This document shows positions 41,062 through 51,042 of a stretch of 64,000 nt of DNA, in pieces. The position numbers were made by a program, and so were the translations under genes. Position 1 is the stretch's first letter; each line of letters begins with the position of its first letter. The DNA lies in the NCBI GenBank assembly GCA_016617785.1, contig JADILM010000002.1, positions 2,046,001 to 2,110,000 of the forward strand. Reading direction: 5' to 3'. This stretch comes from Sporobolomyces roseus (lineage: Eukaryota > Basidiomycota > Microbotryomycetes > Sporidiobolales > Sporidiobolaceae). The notes below the pieces were generated by a model that was not told the DNA's origin, ran no database searches, and was given only the letters and a program-made list of their open reading frames with translations.

Positions 41062-42715
41062 CTATAGTCGATGACCAGGTACCGCCCAAAAGATCACAGT
41101 GAGTACGGCAATAATGACAGCACTCAAGAAAGTGACCCAAAGTGCTCTTCCAAAGAGAAGTTTCCGGACATAAGGTTCACGAATTCCGATCGTTCTGAAT
41201 GGGGTCTGTTCGCAACACCCACGGACATCAGGACTGAGATAGTGATGATGAGGGAGAGAGATAGACGAACGGTTTCTGATAGACCCATGAACACCATTAG
41301 AGGATCCAAGTCGTAGGAATGAGCTACGAGATTAACGATTGCGAAAGTGAAAGGTAAGATGATCTGTACGACATGGAATCATCCTCCTCAGTCAGCGCTG
41401 TCTATCAAAGACTAAGCGAACGAAATCAGCGTACCCATAATCTAGTAACTTTAGGTTTCTTATCCAAAAAGATCAATGCGAAAGCAGTCGCCAAACCCGC
41501 CCAAAGACTAACCAACCCAACTCCCAACCTGACCAATCCACTAATCCCCGTCAAATTCCCGAAAGCTTTCGCACGGAGGAAACGAGGGAAAGAATCAGAT
41601 TCCATTTGACGATAAACGAATTCTTTCTGTTGATGAAACATGTCTGGTACTCTAGCTTGAGCGTTCGATTCGGCGTCGTAGGTAGGATGAGTTACTGAGG
41701 GTAAGACGGAAGAGGAAATGGGGAAAGAAGTGATTCGGAGAGTGTGAGGTAGATAGATCTCTTTATCTGATCCGGGCATCAAATAGCGAGAATAGATCCT
41801 CTCTGCGGACGCGATGAGATCTGTTCGATTGATCGCTGTGTCGCGAGGGATGAAAGGTTGTGCGGCGTTTCCTCCTCCTCCTCCAGCGGTAGAATGGCGT
41901 TTGTGATCCTTTCGACGACGGAGTGAGGAATCTCCTCCGGGAGTAGCAGTGTCTCGGAGTTCTTCCTCGGATTGGTCGTGAGGATAGAGAGCTTTGAGGG
42001 TTGGAGAGAGAGGGTAATTGGAAGAACTAGCTCCTGAGGGTCGAGGGGATGGAGTACGTGCTGGTTGACCAGTGTAGCGTTGTTGATCATCTACTGAGAG
42101 TCGAGCGTGATCTTGTTCTTGTTGTAGTTGTTGTTGAGCTAGATCTTGTTCAGGTTCGTAACGTTCTCGTTCTTCGACTGTACCTCCTCCTCCTCCTCCG
42201 CGTCGAGGGGAAGATTGTTGACTATCGTTGGAGGTTTCTGAGGAATCTCCTCGACGGATTCCGGTCACGTTGCCGTAAATTGATCCGCGTGTTCGAGCGA
42301 GTTGATGATATTGAGGCCAATCTTGTTTCACTTGTCGACCTGATTTCCTCAAGTCTTTGAAGTACGCTCGACCTGAAGGGGAAACAACGTCAAACATCAG
42401 TCTCGCGGTGATGGGCATGATGCACTGAGTGAGTTCCCGCTTACACAAGTTCTCGTGTTGTTGAACGTCCAACCAGAAATCCAAACTATCTTCACTTCCC
42501 TCCCTCTGCAAAAACAAGTAGTAGCAGTACAAATCGACTGGTGGTCTCGTATCTGTGGCGACAAACACTCAACCTACCGTCAGCTCTAGTTGAGAGGTAG
42601 GTGAGAAAGGACGAATCTGCTCACTCCTTCTGAGAACTTCAGCTAGTGAAGGTAGACGATTCCTCGTGATTTGTTGATTGCGTTGTTGCGCTTGTAGTTG
42701 ATTTGACTGTGCCAT
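41062..42715 (-). CDS. RAX1: RGS-domain membrane protein, RAX1-like
   Basis: Yeast Rax1 marks the distal pole for bipolar budding and has an N-terminal RGS-like domain and C-terminal membrane spans; this protein has the same order. ATG at 42715 (MAQSNQLQAQQRNQ). After two introns the RGS part reads VDLYCYYLFLQREGSEDSLD, FWLDVQQHENLC and ARLMFDVVSPSGRAYF. A Gln/Ser/Gly-rich insert of about 150 residues splits it from ERIYSRYLMPGSDKEIYLPH and RQMESDSFPRFLRAKAFGNL, the second half of the RGS fold. Three hydrophobic spans follow: LVRLGVGLVSLWAGLATAFA, a segment ending in the PLMVFMGLSET/ISVLMSVGVA region, and VTFLSAVIIAVLTVIFWAVP before the stop. Other RGS proteins with membrane spans (Cryptococcus types) are the main alternative. 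Confidence 0.8.
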
Positions 42716-43103
42716 TGTAACCTAAGGGGAGTAGCAGAGAGAGAGGGAAGAGGCGTGTGAGTTGATTGACCCTAAAAGGACGCGATTACTTCCCTCTGAA
42801 GCCTCGGGCACAACGAGAAGGGTACAATGTGAGCTTACAGTATGTGCCAGCCACTATACGAGGTGTCGTCGAGGTGGTTCGAGATTGAGAGTTGTTATTG
42901 ATGAAAAAGGAGAAGTGAGAAGAAGGAGGAAGGAGCGGTAGAACGTCTCAAGGAGAGGGGGTGAGGTTCACTTGACGGGCTGTGTTTATCTTTAGGTGTG
43001 CACTGAGATGATTGAGTGAAGGTCTGAGAGTCAAGTCGTTGTCGTCGTCGTTCCTGGTTTCGAATTTCGTCTCTCTCTGTTTCCTGCCTATACACTCTCG
43101 GAG
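42716..43103. other. Divergent promoter of RAX1-like and M28 peptidase genes
   Basis: Two genes point away from this spacer. No gene or clear element seen. Confidence 0.5.
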
Positions 43104-44690
43104 ATGCTCTTACTCTCGCCGACTATACTGCTGAGTCTGCTGTCCACAGCCCTGGCCCTCCCTCAAGCTGCCCAACTCCCTTTCTCCTCCCCCTTGTCTT
43201 CTCTCGTCCCCTCCGATTTCCCCGCTTCCCTCTCTTCTCAACTCCACACAGCTCTTTCCCAACTCCCCTTGGACCAATTCTCTCAACTGAAAGAGCATAT
43301 CTCGACATACGATGAACCTCGCATCGTCACTATCCGAGACGGAATCAACCCAGGCCTCTCGTTCACTCTAACAGAAGGATCCAAGTCTCTCCTCACTCTC
43401 CTCGGGATCCGCTATGTCGACGTCACCGATCCTCTCCCTCCCGTCCCTTTCTCCTCGCCCTCCTATCCCTCCCACCTCTCCCACAACCTCTCATCCCTCT
43501 CTCCCCTCTTCAAACAAATCTCGATCCCCTCGATGAAATCCTTCTTATCCTCCTTCACATCCTTCCGTACTCGTTACTACCGCTCCCAAACCGGTCGAGA
43601 ATCTCAACTATTCCTCTTGAATCACTTGAAAGAGTTACATCACGAATTGAACCCGAGTGCGAGGGTTAGTTTTAGGGAATTCAAACATTCGAATTGGGAG
43701 CAAAGGACTGTCATTGTTAGGTGGGAACCCAAGAACTCGAACTATTCAAAAGAGGTAGTCATGTTGAGCGCTCATCAAGTAACGTTCATCCTCTCCTCTT
43801 CGTTCACTTTTTGTCGCTCACGTTTTGCGACCTTATATAGGATTCGACCAATTCCCTTCCTTTCCTTCCCGCTCCAGGTGCAGACGATGATGCATCAGGC
43901 ACCGTCACCCTCATTCAAACGTTCACTCAACTCCTCACTCACAAATTCGAGCCCACCACAAACGCGATCGAATTCGCATTCTTCAGTGCTGAGGAAGGAG
44001 GACTACTTGGCTCTGGAGAAGTAGCCAAGGAGTACGCTGAGCAGGGGAAGAAGGTCAAAGGGTTGTTCCACATGTACGTCTTGATATTGTTCTCGATCGA
44101 CTTTTTTCTCAGGGGCCTCTAATCGAATCGTGTTTTCAACGCACAGGGATGTAGTAGCTTATGTGAAACCTGGTACAACACCGGCGATAGGAGTCATAAC
44201 AGATGGAGTCAACCTCGACTTGGTAGAATTCATGAAACTTTTGATCAACGAATTTGCGACAATTCCTTATGGTACGTTTTTTCCTCTCCCTCTCATTTTC
44301 TCACTCAAGCTGACGATGGTGAGCAGTCGAAACGCAATGTGGGTTTGGATGTTCCGACTTTGCTTCGTTCACGAAAGCTGGATATCCTTCGACTTGTTTA
44401 GCAGAAGGGAAATTTGCGGATTCGAATCCTCAGTACGTCCCTTCTCTCTCTTCTCGCTCTTTTCTCTCTTCTCGCTGTCGTATCGAGAGCTGATGAGAGT
44501 TTGGGAGGGGATGAATAGTATGCACTCGATGCAAGACACGACGAGTTTGGAAGGATACTCGTTCGAACATATTGTCGAGTACGTGAGGGTCGCCATCGGG
44601 TACGCGGTCGAGCTGGGTGGGATGGAGAGGGGGGAGAAGGGAGGGAAGGGAGAAACGGAGGAGAAGGAGGGGAAATGGAGAATTGATTGA
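43104..44690 (+). CDS. Secreted M28 aminopeptidase (leucyl aminopeptidase type)
   Basis: Zinc exopeptidase releasing N-terminal residues outside the cell. Signal peptide MLLLSPTILLSLLSTALALP, then a propeptide-like N-terminus of about 200 residues. The M28 metal site is complete. The first ligands SAHQ and DS are split by an intron at 43779-43832. GADDDASG has the bridging Asp, FFSAEEGGLLGSGEVA the catalytic and ligand Glu pair, VITDGVNLD the next Asp, and HSMQDT the last His. CGFGCSDFAS carries the expected disulfide Cys pair. Introns fall after SAHQ, LFHM, IPY and NPQ. The C-terminus ends in a Lys/Glu/Gly-rich tail. It sits convergent with MYND E, and the same pair recurs as 48480-50812. 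Confidence 0.9.
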
Positions 44691-45970
44691 GCGAGTGAGG
44701 GAGAGAGTTATAGGTTTGGTTCCTTTCCGTTTGTACATGTCATATGATGCTAGTTGATCTCACTGTTACGCTTTGGCCACAATTCTCGTCTTCGTCAAAG
44801 TCGAACCTACTTGACTCTTAAGGTCTTTCGCACTCGCGCTTTTGGTCAGGTTCGGGAAGTTGCGTGCACATTCTCGACATCTCTCGTGCAGCCTGTCGAA
44901 CACTTGGCTATAAGGTAAGCATCCGTTCTTTTCAAATTTGGTCTAGAGCAGTAATCCTAACTTCGTCTCCTCCTCTGATCAAGAGATCGGTAGCAAGCAA
45001 CTTTCCTCCCCTCCCCAATTCGCTCCAGTTGTCTGCTGACACTCCTTCTATAGCAAGCTTGACTCCGCAATCCTTCAAGATGCGAGGAAGGTAAACCTCG
45101 ACGACAGCTTTTGCTTGATCGAAATTGTCTTCCTGAACGATCGTTCGTGCGAATTCGAGTATCGCGTTGATATTATGTGCGAGATACGTTGTCCAGCGCT
45201 GCATGGCCAGAGGTTCGGTAGCGCGTTCAACGGCCATGAGGATTCCGACGAGAATGAGCGAGCGGCCTTGCAAACCTCTGGACCAGGGCGCATCCGAGTG
45301 ATTCCATCCACCATCGAGTTGATAAAGCTGAGCGGACGCGAGAAAGCCGTAAGGGTCGGAAGCGACAAGCATCTGGAAATCGCTGCAGAGGGATTTGTCT
45401 CGAACAACATTGATAGCTATCTTGAACAGGAAGGCTGAACCACGATAGTAGACAAGTTGTTGCTGTCCGCGCGATGAGCGTGCTTTATCGTCCTCCTGAA
45501 GATGTTCGAGCTGGGCCTGTTCAAAGACAAAGCTCAGTCTGCAGACTTCGGGCTTCGCAAAAGACGACACTTTGACTCACCGCGAAGGCGCTCGTAACAT
45601 CGAACGTCAAAGGTTCCCCTTTTTCGTCCACCATACTCTCGGCTGCACCGTTCTCCATCGAATCCAACCAAGTACGCGAACCTGCTGGACCCGGAATCGG
45701 GAACGTAGCGAGTTGTAGCATCTCCGCTGCGATCTGGAACGGGGAAGCAGACGGGAAACCAAGGGAGAGACGAAGAGACAGTAACGTTAGCTCAAACTCG
45801 ATGAACACGGGAACGGCGCAACTCACGAGCTTTTGATGTTCTTGCGAGCAGAAGTACATCCAATCGACTCCTCCCTTCGCACAGCTTGAGCAACGAGTTG
45901 ATGCTTCTTTCCCACAAACCACACATTCTCCTAAAGCCGAGGAAGAGGCGCTGGAAGTCAAGGTGGACAT
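43742..45970. repeat. Segmental duplication unit 1 (M28 plus MYND E)
   Basis: Peptidase 3' half, the short intergenic spacer and the convergent MYND gene match 48512-50812 in order and orientation. Even the spacer keeps a TGTCATAT and TTGATC..CACT pattern. An F-box gene lies between the two units. Confidence 0.75.
44932..45970 (-). CDS. MYND protein, paralog E, with truncated finger
   Basis: ATG at 45970 (MSTLTSSASSSALGECVVCG). Exon 1 ends YFCSQEHQKL at a GTGAGT donor, as in its sisters. Exon 2 should start IW..HKRVCG...W but starts IAAEMLQLATFPIPGPAGSR. About 20 residues holding the final His and Cys ligands are missing in frame. The later part is intact: SDPYGFLASAQLYQL, RGLQGRSLILVGILM, VVEVYLPRILKDCGVKLAIE. 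It therefore encodes a full family C-terminal domain behind an incomplete finger. Closest to F, with matching WLxSME, VVEVYLP and LLATD..LRGG blocks. Deletion at the exon border, or a skipped exon fragment, are the alternatives. Either loss of partner binding or a decaying gene. Confidence 0.75.
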
Positions 45971-46079
45971 GTTGAGAGTGCTTGAGTGCGGTGAAGCTGA
46001 GACTGAGAGATTCGAGCTACAGAAGTGAGAAAGTGAAGCGTAGGAAAGAGAAAGAGAGGGAAAGTTGGCAATTCTCGCA

Positions 46080-46085
46080 CCGCGG
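46080..46085 (-). promoter_or_regulatory. CCGCGG element upstream of MYND E
   Basis: Gene-strand context GGACTTTCCGCGGTGCGAGA, 110 bp before the ATG. The following leader matches B and D closely. A short upstream frame begins at an ATG overlapping this element (MDRPDFPRCENCQ). Confidence 0.4.
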
Positions 46086-46208
46086 AAAGTCCGGTCGATC
46101 CATAGCGGAACGACAACGACGATCTCTAGAGTACTTGATGAACAGCCTAGCTTTCTGCGAGACAACAGGGAGAAAGTAGCAAAAACTCGTAGTTTGCCAT
46201 TTCATTCT

Positions 46209-47735
46209 TTACGACTTCCTCAAATTCCCTCGCGTCCCAGCTTCTGGAGAGATTATCGGGTCGAGTCTCTGTATAGAGGTAGGAGGGAGTCGAAAAGCGG
46301 TCGAAGGGGTAAATCGGAAGTGAGTCGAAAGTACGGAAAGAAAGGTCAATGGTAAAATGGCTGAAATGGAGAAGTTATCGGAGGAAAGAAAGTAGACCAG
46401 GTTGAGGTAAGGTATTGAGATTGTACAAGAAATTGAGTGTGTGGATATCGAAAGGCGTGGAGGTGACGAAGGGAAAACAGCGATGTATAGCGACTGGTCA
46501 AACAGTTTCACGAATTCTGGACGTAAGTGGGAATCAATGAGCTTCGTCGAGCAAGTAAGAAGTTGAGAATAGACATACATCGCTGCGTATTCCTCCCAGG
46601 TTGCGTAATCGAGAACATGACAACAACCCTTGCTCTTCTCAGCCTCCGCCTCACTTTCCTTCCAGAACTCCACACAACGATCACCAGCCGAGGTCGCAGT
46701 CATCGCTCTGACGATACAAGTTGACGTCTTGTTACTGCTTGTCGAGAGCGGCTGATATTGAAAATCGTTCGAATCAGCGAATTTGAGCTGTAGAGCTGAA
46801 AAGATCAGGAGGCTCGTGGGAACCAAGGCAAAGACAGTATTGAGAGTAATGGGAGAGGGGTATGAAGCTTCTACATCGAGCGCTCCGAGGCCGAGGGTTT
46901 GGAGTGTTTTCGACTTTGAGAGACTTGAGAGGAGAGTCGGGAAAGTCGAGTCCAAGAAACGGCGATTGCCGGTCACTATTAGGGAGACGAGGTTTGTGCA
47001 TCTTGTGAGCCATTCAGGTAAGGCCGAGAAGTCGGAGGGGCCGCAGAAGAAGCCGATGCGCAAGGTTGAAGGATCGATGGTGACGAAGATTCTTTCGGCC
47101 AAGTGACCGACGTTTGAGCTAAGTGACGAGAGAAAGAGACTCTCTATTCCCTTGAGCCGGCGAACACTTAGTGGAAGATTGACCCGAGCCTCATCGACTA
47201 TGATCTCGCTGCTAGTGTCGAGGCAGAGTTGGCGTAGCGAGGGAAAACCTTGAGCGAAGGTCGCGTTGATGCTGTTGCTCCAAGTAAAAGGTTGGGTTGC
47301 AACTACTTTGAACAATTCGAGTTGTGTCAGACTGGCAGCGGCCTGAAAGAGTGGTTCAAACGCTGATTGATCGGGTTGGAGATTGAGAGCTTGAAGTTCG
47401 TGTAGACTGCTCAATAGCTTTGCGAGCATATCGAATCGTCCTTCTACGAGCTCCGACTCGTGATCTATCTGGTTGATACCGGACTGCTTGAGACTCCTAA
47501 CGAGACGAGGGAGGTGAGGATAGAGGTCGAAATGAGCGACGAGCGAAGGGAGGGATGTGACGTCGATGCGCAGATCCTTCCAGCGTAGTTCTTGACCAAT
47601 CGATCTCCACGAACGACAGACAAGCGATAGAGCCTGTCCTGCTTCGATGGCTTCGCGAGTATCGCTTGTGAGAGGGCTGCGAAGGTGGAGAGCGATTTCA
47701 CCGACAATTTCGGGGGGAACGAAGGGGAATGGCAT
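46209..47735 (-). CDS. F-box/LRR-like protein
   Basis: ATG at 47735 starts MPFPFVPPEIVGEIALHLRS, an F-box-like opening, then ALSLVCRSWRSIGQELRWKD, the usual end of the box. Irregular leucine-rich repeats follow: LSSLHELQALNLQPDQS, SLTQLELFKVV, FPSLRQLCLDTSS, LKGIESLFLSSL, CTNLVSLIVTGNRRF and SKTLQTLGLGALDVE. The region after EEYAAM (about 46578) may start an intron (GTATGT), so the last 120 residues before TAA at 46209 are doubtful; they end in the block GNLRKS that lies in DNA shared with the upstream region of paralog B. Likely a substrate receptor of an SCF ubiquitin ligase; substrate unknown. It separates the two M28-MYND units. Confidence 0.65.
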   Translation of the reverse strand: MPFPFVPPEIVGEIALHLRSPLTSDTREAIEAGQALSLVCRSWRSIGQELRWKDLRIDVTSLPSLVAHFDLYPHLPRLVRSLKQSGINQIDHESELVEGRFDMLAKLLSSLHELQALNLQPDQSAFEPLFQAAASLTQLELFKVVATQPFTWSNSINATFAQGFPSLRQLCLDTSSEIIVDEARVNLPLSVRRLKGIESLFLSSLSSNVGHLAERIFVTIDPSTLRIGFFCGPSDFSALPEWLTRCTNLVSLIVTGNRRFLDSTFPTLLSSLSKSKTLQTLGLGALDVEASYPSPITLNTVFALVPTSLLIFSALQLKFADSNDFQYQPLSTSSNKTSTCIVRAMTATSAGDRCVEFWKESEAEAEKSKGCCHVLDYATWEEYAAMYVYSQLLTCSTKLIDSHLRPEFVKLFDQSLYIAVFPSSPPRLSISTHSISCTISIPYLNLVYFLSSDNFSISAILPLTFLSVLSTHFRFTPSTAFRLPPTSIQRLDPIISPEAGTRGNLRKS

Positions 47736-48479
47736 GATCGAGGGAGGGAGAGACTGTACGCATAGTTGCTTATTAGCTAAAGCTTGATGGGTGAACGAGG
47801 AAGACATGCGAAACTTACGAATCGGGAACCGGTCGAAAGAAGCGAGGAGGAGGATGAGGCTGCAAGTCTCTATGGATCAGCTCGACCTCATTCTACGATA
47901 CACAGAGAGCTAACGAGCGCTTACAGAGTCGGCTACGAGGCTATACCTGGCAATTCGAGTCGAGGTGAAATGGGAAGATGATTTCGAGCCGGCTGCAAGG
48001 ATTGGCTGTTGAGGAGTGCTTGCAGGGTGTATATTTGAGGTCTCTGAGCTGGTCTGGACTTTTTCTAGCTAGTTTCGAGTGTCGTGTGAATGGTCAGAAA
48101 CCAACTTGTTCGCTCATCTCTCCTTCGCTTTCGTCTTCCACCCACTTAAGATACAGACTCAGACGATCAACACGATGCAACATTAGCACTACAGCATACT
48201 CTCAAGACTCGTGCGATAGCTCTCCAATGATTCCTCGATGATTTTCACCTTCCCTCAACTTGCAACCTCTCTCAAACCATCAAGGGTTCAAGATCAGAGA
48301 CTGAGCATGCGTTACGAGGCAACAAACATGAGATAGGAGGAAGGCACACCACCGTATCGCTTCGTTGATCTCGTCTCGACTTCCTCATCCTCCCACCTTT
48401 CGCGTCGTATCACCTCTCGCTCTCCCCTCTTCTTCTACTCAGTTTCGTTTACTCCAAGATCAGAGCAGCAATATTGGTG
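47736..48479. other. Intergenic region
   Basis: No gene recognised. A functional copy of the second M28 gene would have its signal peptide and first 200 residues here, but nothing matching is visible, so the 5' half has been lost or erased. Confidence 0.5.
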
Positions 48480-49444
48480 GATAGGAACACTTCGGTGATC
48501 GCTCTGATCAAGTGGTCATGTTGCGCGTTCATCCAGTTCGTCTCTCCTCCTTGCTCTTCCTTTCCCGTGGTCTCTTACTCACCCAGTATTTCCCGTTTCT
48601 CAGCATTCAACGAACGCCGTCCCTTACCTTTCCGCTCCAGGCGCCGACGTCGAGGTCCGTCACTTGCTCGAAACCTTCACTCGATTCCTCAAACACAAGT
48701 TCGAGCTCAGTTCGAATACAGTCAAATTCGCTTTCTTCAGTGCAGAGGAAGGAGGGTTACTCGGATCTGGAGAAGTAGCCAAGGAGTACGCCGAGCAAGG
48801 GAAGAAGGTCAAAGGGTTATTCCATATGTACGTTCTTTCACTCATTCGCAGTCTTTCTTCATCGGATTCTCACTGAAAGCAATTGTGAGGGAACACACAG
48901 GGATGTAGTAGCTTACGTAAATCCAGGTACAACTCCAGCGATAGGAGTCATAACCGATGGAGTCAACCTCGATTTGGTAGAATTCAGGAAACTCTTAATC
49001 AACGAATACGCAACGATTCCTTACGGTACATTTTTCTCTCTCCCTCTCCTCTTCCCACTCTAGCTGACGATGGTGAGCAGTCGAGACCGCTTGTGGTTTT
49101 GGATGTTCCGACTTTGCTTCGTTCACGAAAGCAGGCTATCCTTCGACTTGTTTAGCAGAAGGGAAATTTGCGGATTCGAACCCACAGTACGTCCCTTCTC
49201 TCTCTTCTCTCTCTTTTCTTTCTTCTCGCTGTCGTATCGAGAGCTGATGAGAGTTTGGGAGGGGATGAATAGTATGCACTCGATGCAAGACACGACGAGT
49301 TTGGAAGGATACTCGTTTGAACATATTGTCGAGTACGTGAGGGTCGCCATCGGGTACGCGGTCGAGCTGGGTGGAATGGAGAGGGGGGAGAAGGGAGGGA
49401 AGGGAGGAACGGAGGAGAAGGAGGGGAAATGGAGAATGGAGTGA
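48480..49444 (+). pseudogene. M28 aminopeptidase remnant, 5'-truncated
   Basis: Second copy of the aminopeptidase. Recognisable homology starts near 48480 (the VIVRWEPK region is already unreadable). The first metal-binding region reads VMLRVHP then HSTNAVPYLSAPGADVEV, whereas the intact copy has VMLSAHQ then DSTNSLPFLPAPGADDDASG. The ligand Asp is His, and the bridging Asp with its ASG is gone. From HKFEL through FFSAEEGGLLGSGEVA, VITDGVNLDLVEF, CGFGCSDFAS and HSMQDT the match is near identical and the splice sites are kept. There is no start or signal peptide. It should be a pseudogene; if a new upstream exon exists it could only make an inactive protein. Convergent with MYND F as the intact copy is with E. 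Confidence 0.8.
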
Positions 49445-50812
49445 GCGAGGACGAGAGATCGTTCCAGATATTGGGATTGGGTCGTCTCCTTTTGTGAAGT
49501 GTCATATTGTGCTACTTGATCCCACTATTTTCTCCTTTTGTTGACTCTCGTTCACGTCGCAATCGGTAATAGTCCTCCGAGATCGCGAAAATAGCAGCTC
49601 TCCTTTCTCTCGCGCTGACGCTCCCGAACAGCTTCGCATACTCCTTGAGATGTGTTGATTCTCATCGTTTCAACGACAAGTCTAAGCGGGAAAAGCGTTC
49701 ATTGCTCATTTCTTCAAGCTTGTTCACTAGCGACAATTCTGATTTCCTCGGCAGTGACACCCCTGAGTACAAGCTCCGTGGTGTTCAGCGTCATGTGACT
49801 CTCGAGTACGTTCCATTTCGGCATGTCGTCTCCCGCAAAAGCGAGCTCCATTCCGCACTCCCCCAAAAGAGCAGGAAGGTAAACTTCAACTATTACTTTG
49901 GCTTGACCGTAATCGACCTGTTTGATGACGTTTCGAGCGAGGACGAGGATCTCGTTGACCGTGTGAGCGAGATAGGTCATCCAGCGTTGTAGCGCGACTT
50001 GATCGGTGGGTGCGACGAATTTCTGAACGACCTTCAAAGTTCCGACGAGGTTCAACATGCGACCTTGGAAGTCTTCGTACCACGTTTCGTTTGAGTAACT
50101 CCACACTTGAGGGATATAGCGGAGCTGAGAGTAGGCGAGGAAGCCGAAAGGATCGACAGCGAGAAGCCTGTGGAAATCGGAGTACGAGCGTTTGTTCTGA
50201 ACACTGTTGACGGTAGTCTTGACGGCGAAGGCTTGAGCACGGTTACAAACGAGGTGACCTTGAGCTTTGGCTGAATGCACGACATCCTCCTCCTGAAGAA
50301 CTCCGAGAATAATCTGGACGAAGGAGTCGCGAGTGAGTACGCGAACCTTTGACAGATGAACAGGAAATTGCTGAGCTCACGGCGAACAAGTTTTGAGCAG
50401 TGAAAGCGTCGGGATCGTTGGGATCATCACCCGGAGTGCTGGGAGGGAGATCCTCCATTGACTCTAACCAAGTACTGTACGAGCCAGCTGAATTCGGGAG
50501 CGGATACGAGCTCAATCGAATCATCTCGTCTCTCTCTTGATCTTTGAGTGCAGGCCACTTGAAAGGTCCACCGCACACGCGCTTGTGAACGGACCAGATC
50601 TGCGAAGAAAGGGAGGACGATATTCAAGGGTCAGTCTGAACTCGATCGACTTGCAGGGCGCGACTCACGAGCTGCTGATGTTCTGGTGAGCAAAAGTACA
50701 TCCAATTCACTCCACCCTCCGCACAGCTTGAACAACGAGATGATGATTCTTTCCCACAAACAACACATTCTCCGAGAGCCGAGTGAGAGGCGGTGGAAGT
50801 TGAGGGGGACAT
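48512..50812. repeat. Segmental duplication unit 2 (M28 remnant plus MYND F)
   Basis: Same gene order and orientation as 43742-45970. Peptidase 3' exons are much closer to copy 1 than the MYND genes are to each other, so the two halves have diverged at different rates. Confidence 0.75.
49714..50812 (-). CDS. MYND zinc-finger protein, paralog F
   Basis: ATG at 50812 (MSPSTSTASHSALGECVVCG). Exon 1 ends YFCSPEHQQL. Exon 2 restores the finger with IWSVHKRVCGGPFKWPALKD and continues with RDEMIRLSSYPLPNSAGSYS and TWLESM, an acidic DDPNDPDAF linker and an intron near 50315-50380. The C-terminal domain has VDPFGFLAYSQLRYIPQVW, WYEDFQGRMLNLVGTL, VVEVYLPALLGECGMELAFA and an extension LNTTELVLRGVTAEE shared only with E. 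The finger is complete, so F shows what E has lost. Role unknown. It is convergent with the M28 remnant. Confidence 0.8.
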
Positions 50813-50934
50813 TTCGAAAATGCTCGAGTGTAGTGGAGTCGAGGCTGAGAGGTTCGAGAGAGTGACTTGAGAAGGTGAAGAGAAAGAGGGAGAAAGAGGA
50901 GAGGAGGAGAGAAAGAAAGTTGGCAATTCTCGCA

Positions 50935-50940
50935 CCGCGG
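50935..50940 (-). promoter_or_regulatory. CCGCGG element upstream of MYND F
   Basis: Context GGACTTTCCGCGGTGCGAGA on the gene's strand, identical to that of E over this stretch, 123 bp before the ATG. The DNA further upstream does not resemble E. Confidence 0.4.
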
Positions 50941-51042
50941 AAAGTCCGATCGCTCTCTCGAGACTGACGAGAAGAGCCACACTGATTAGCAGTACAACAA
51001 CAGCTCAGAGAGTATCAATATCCTGCGAGACCTTTCCTTCGC

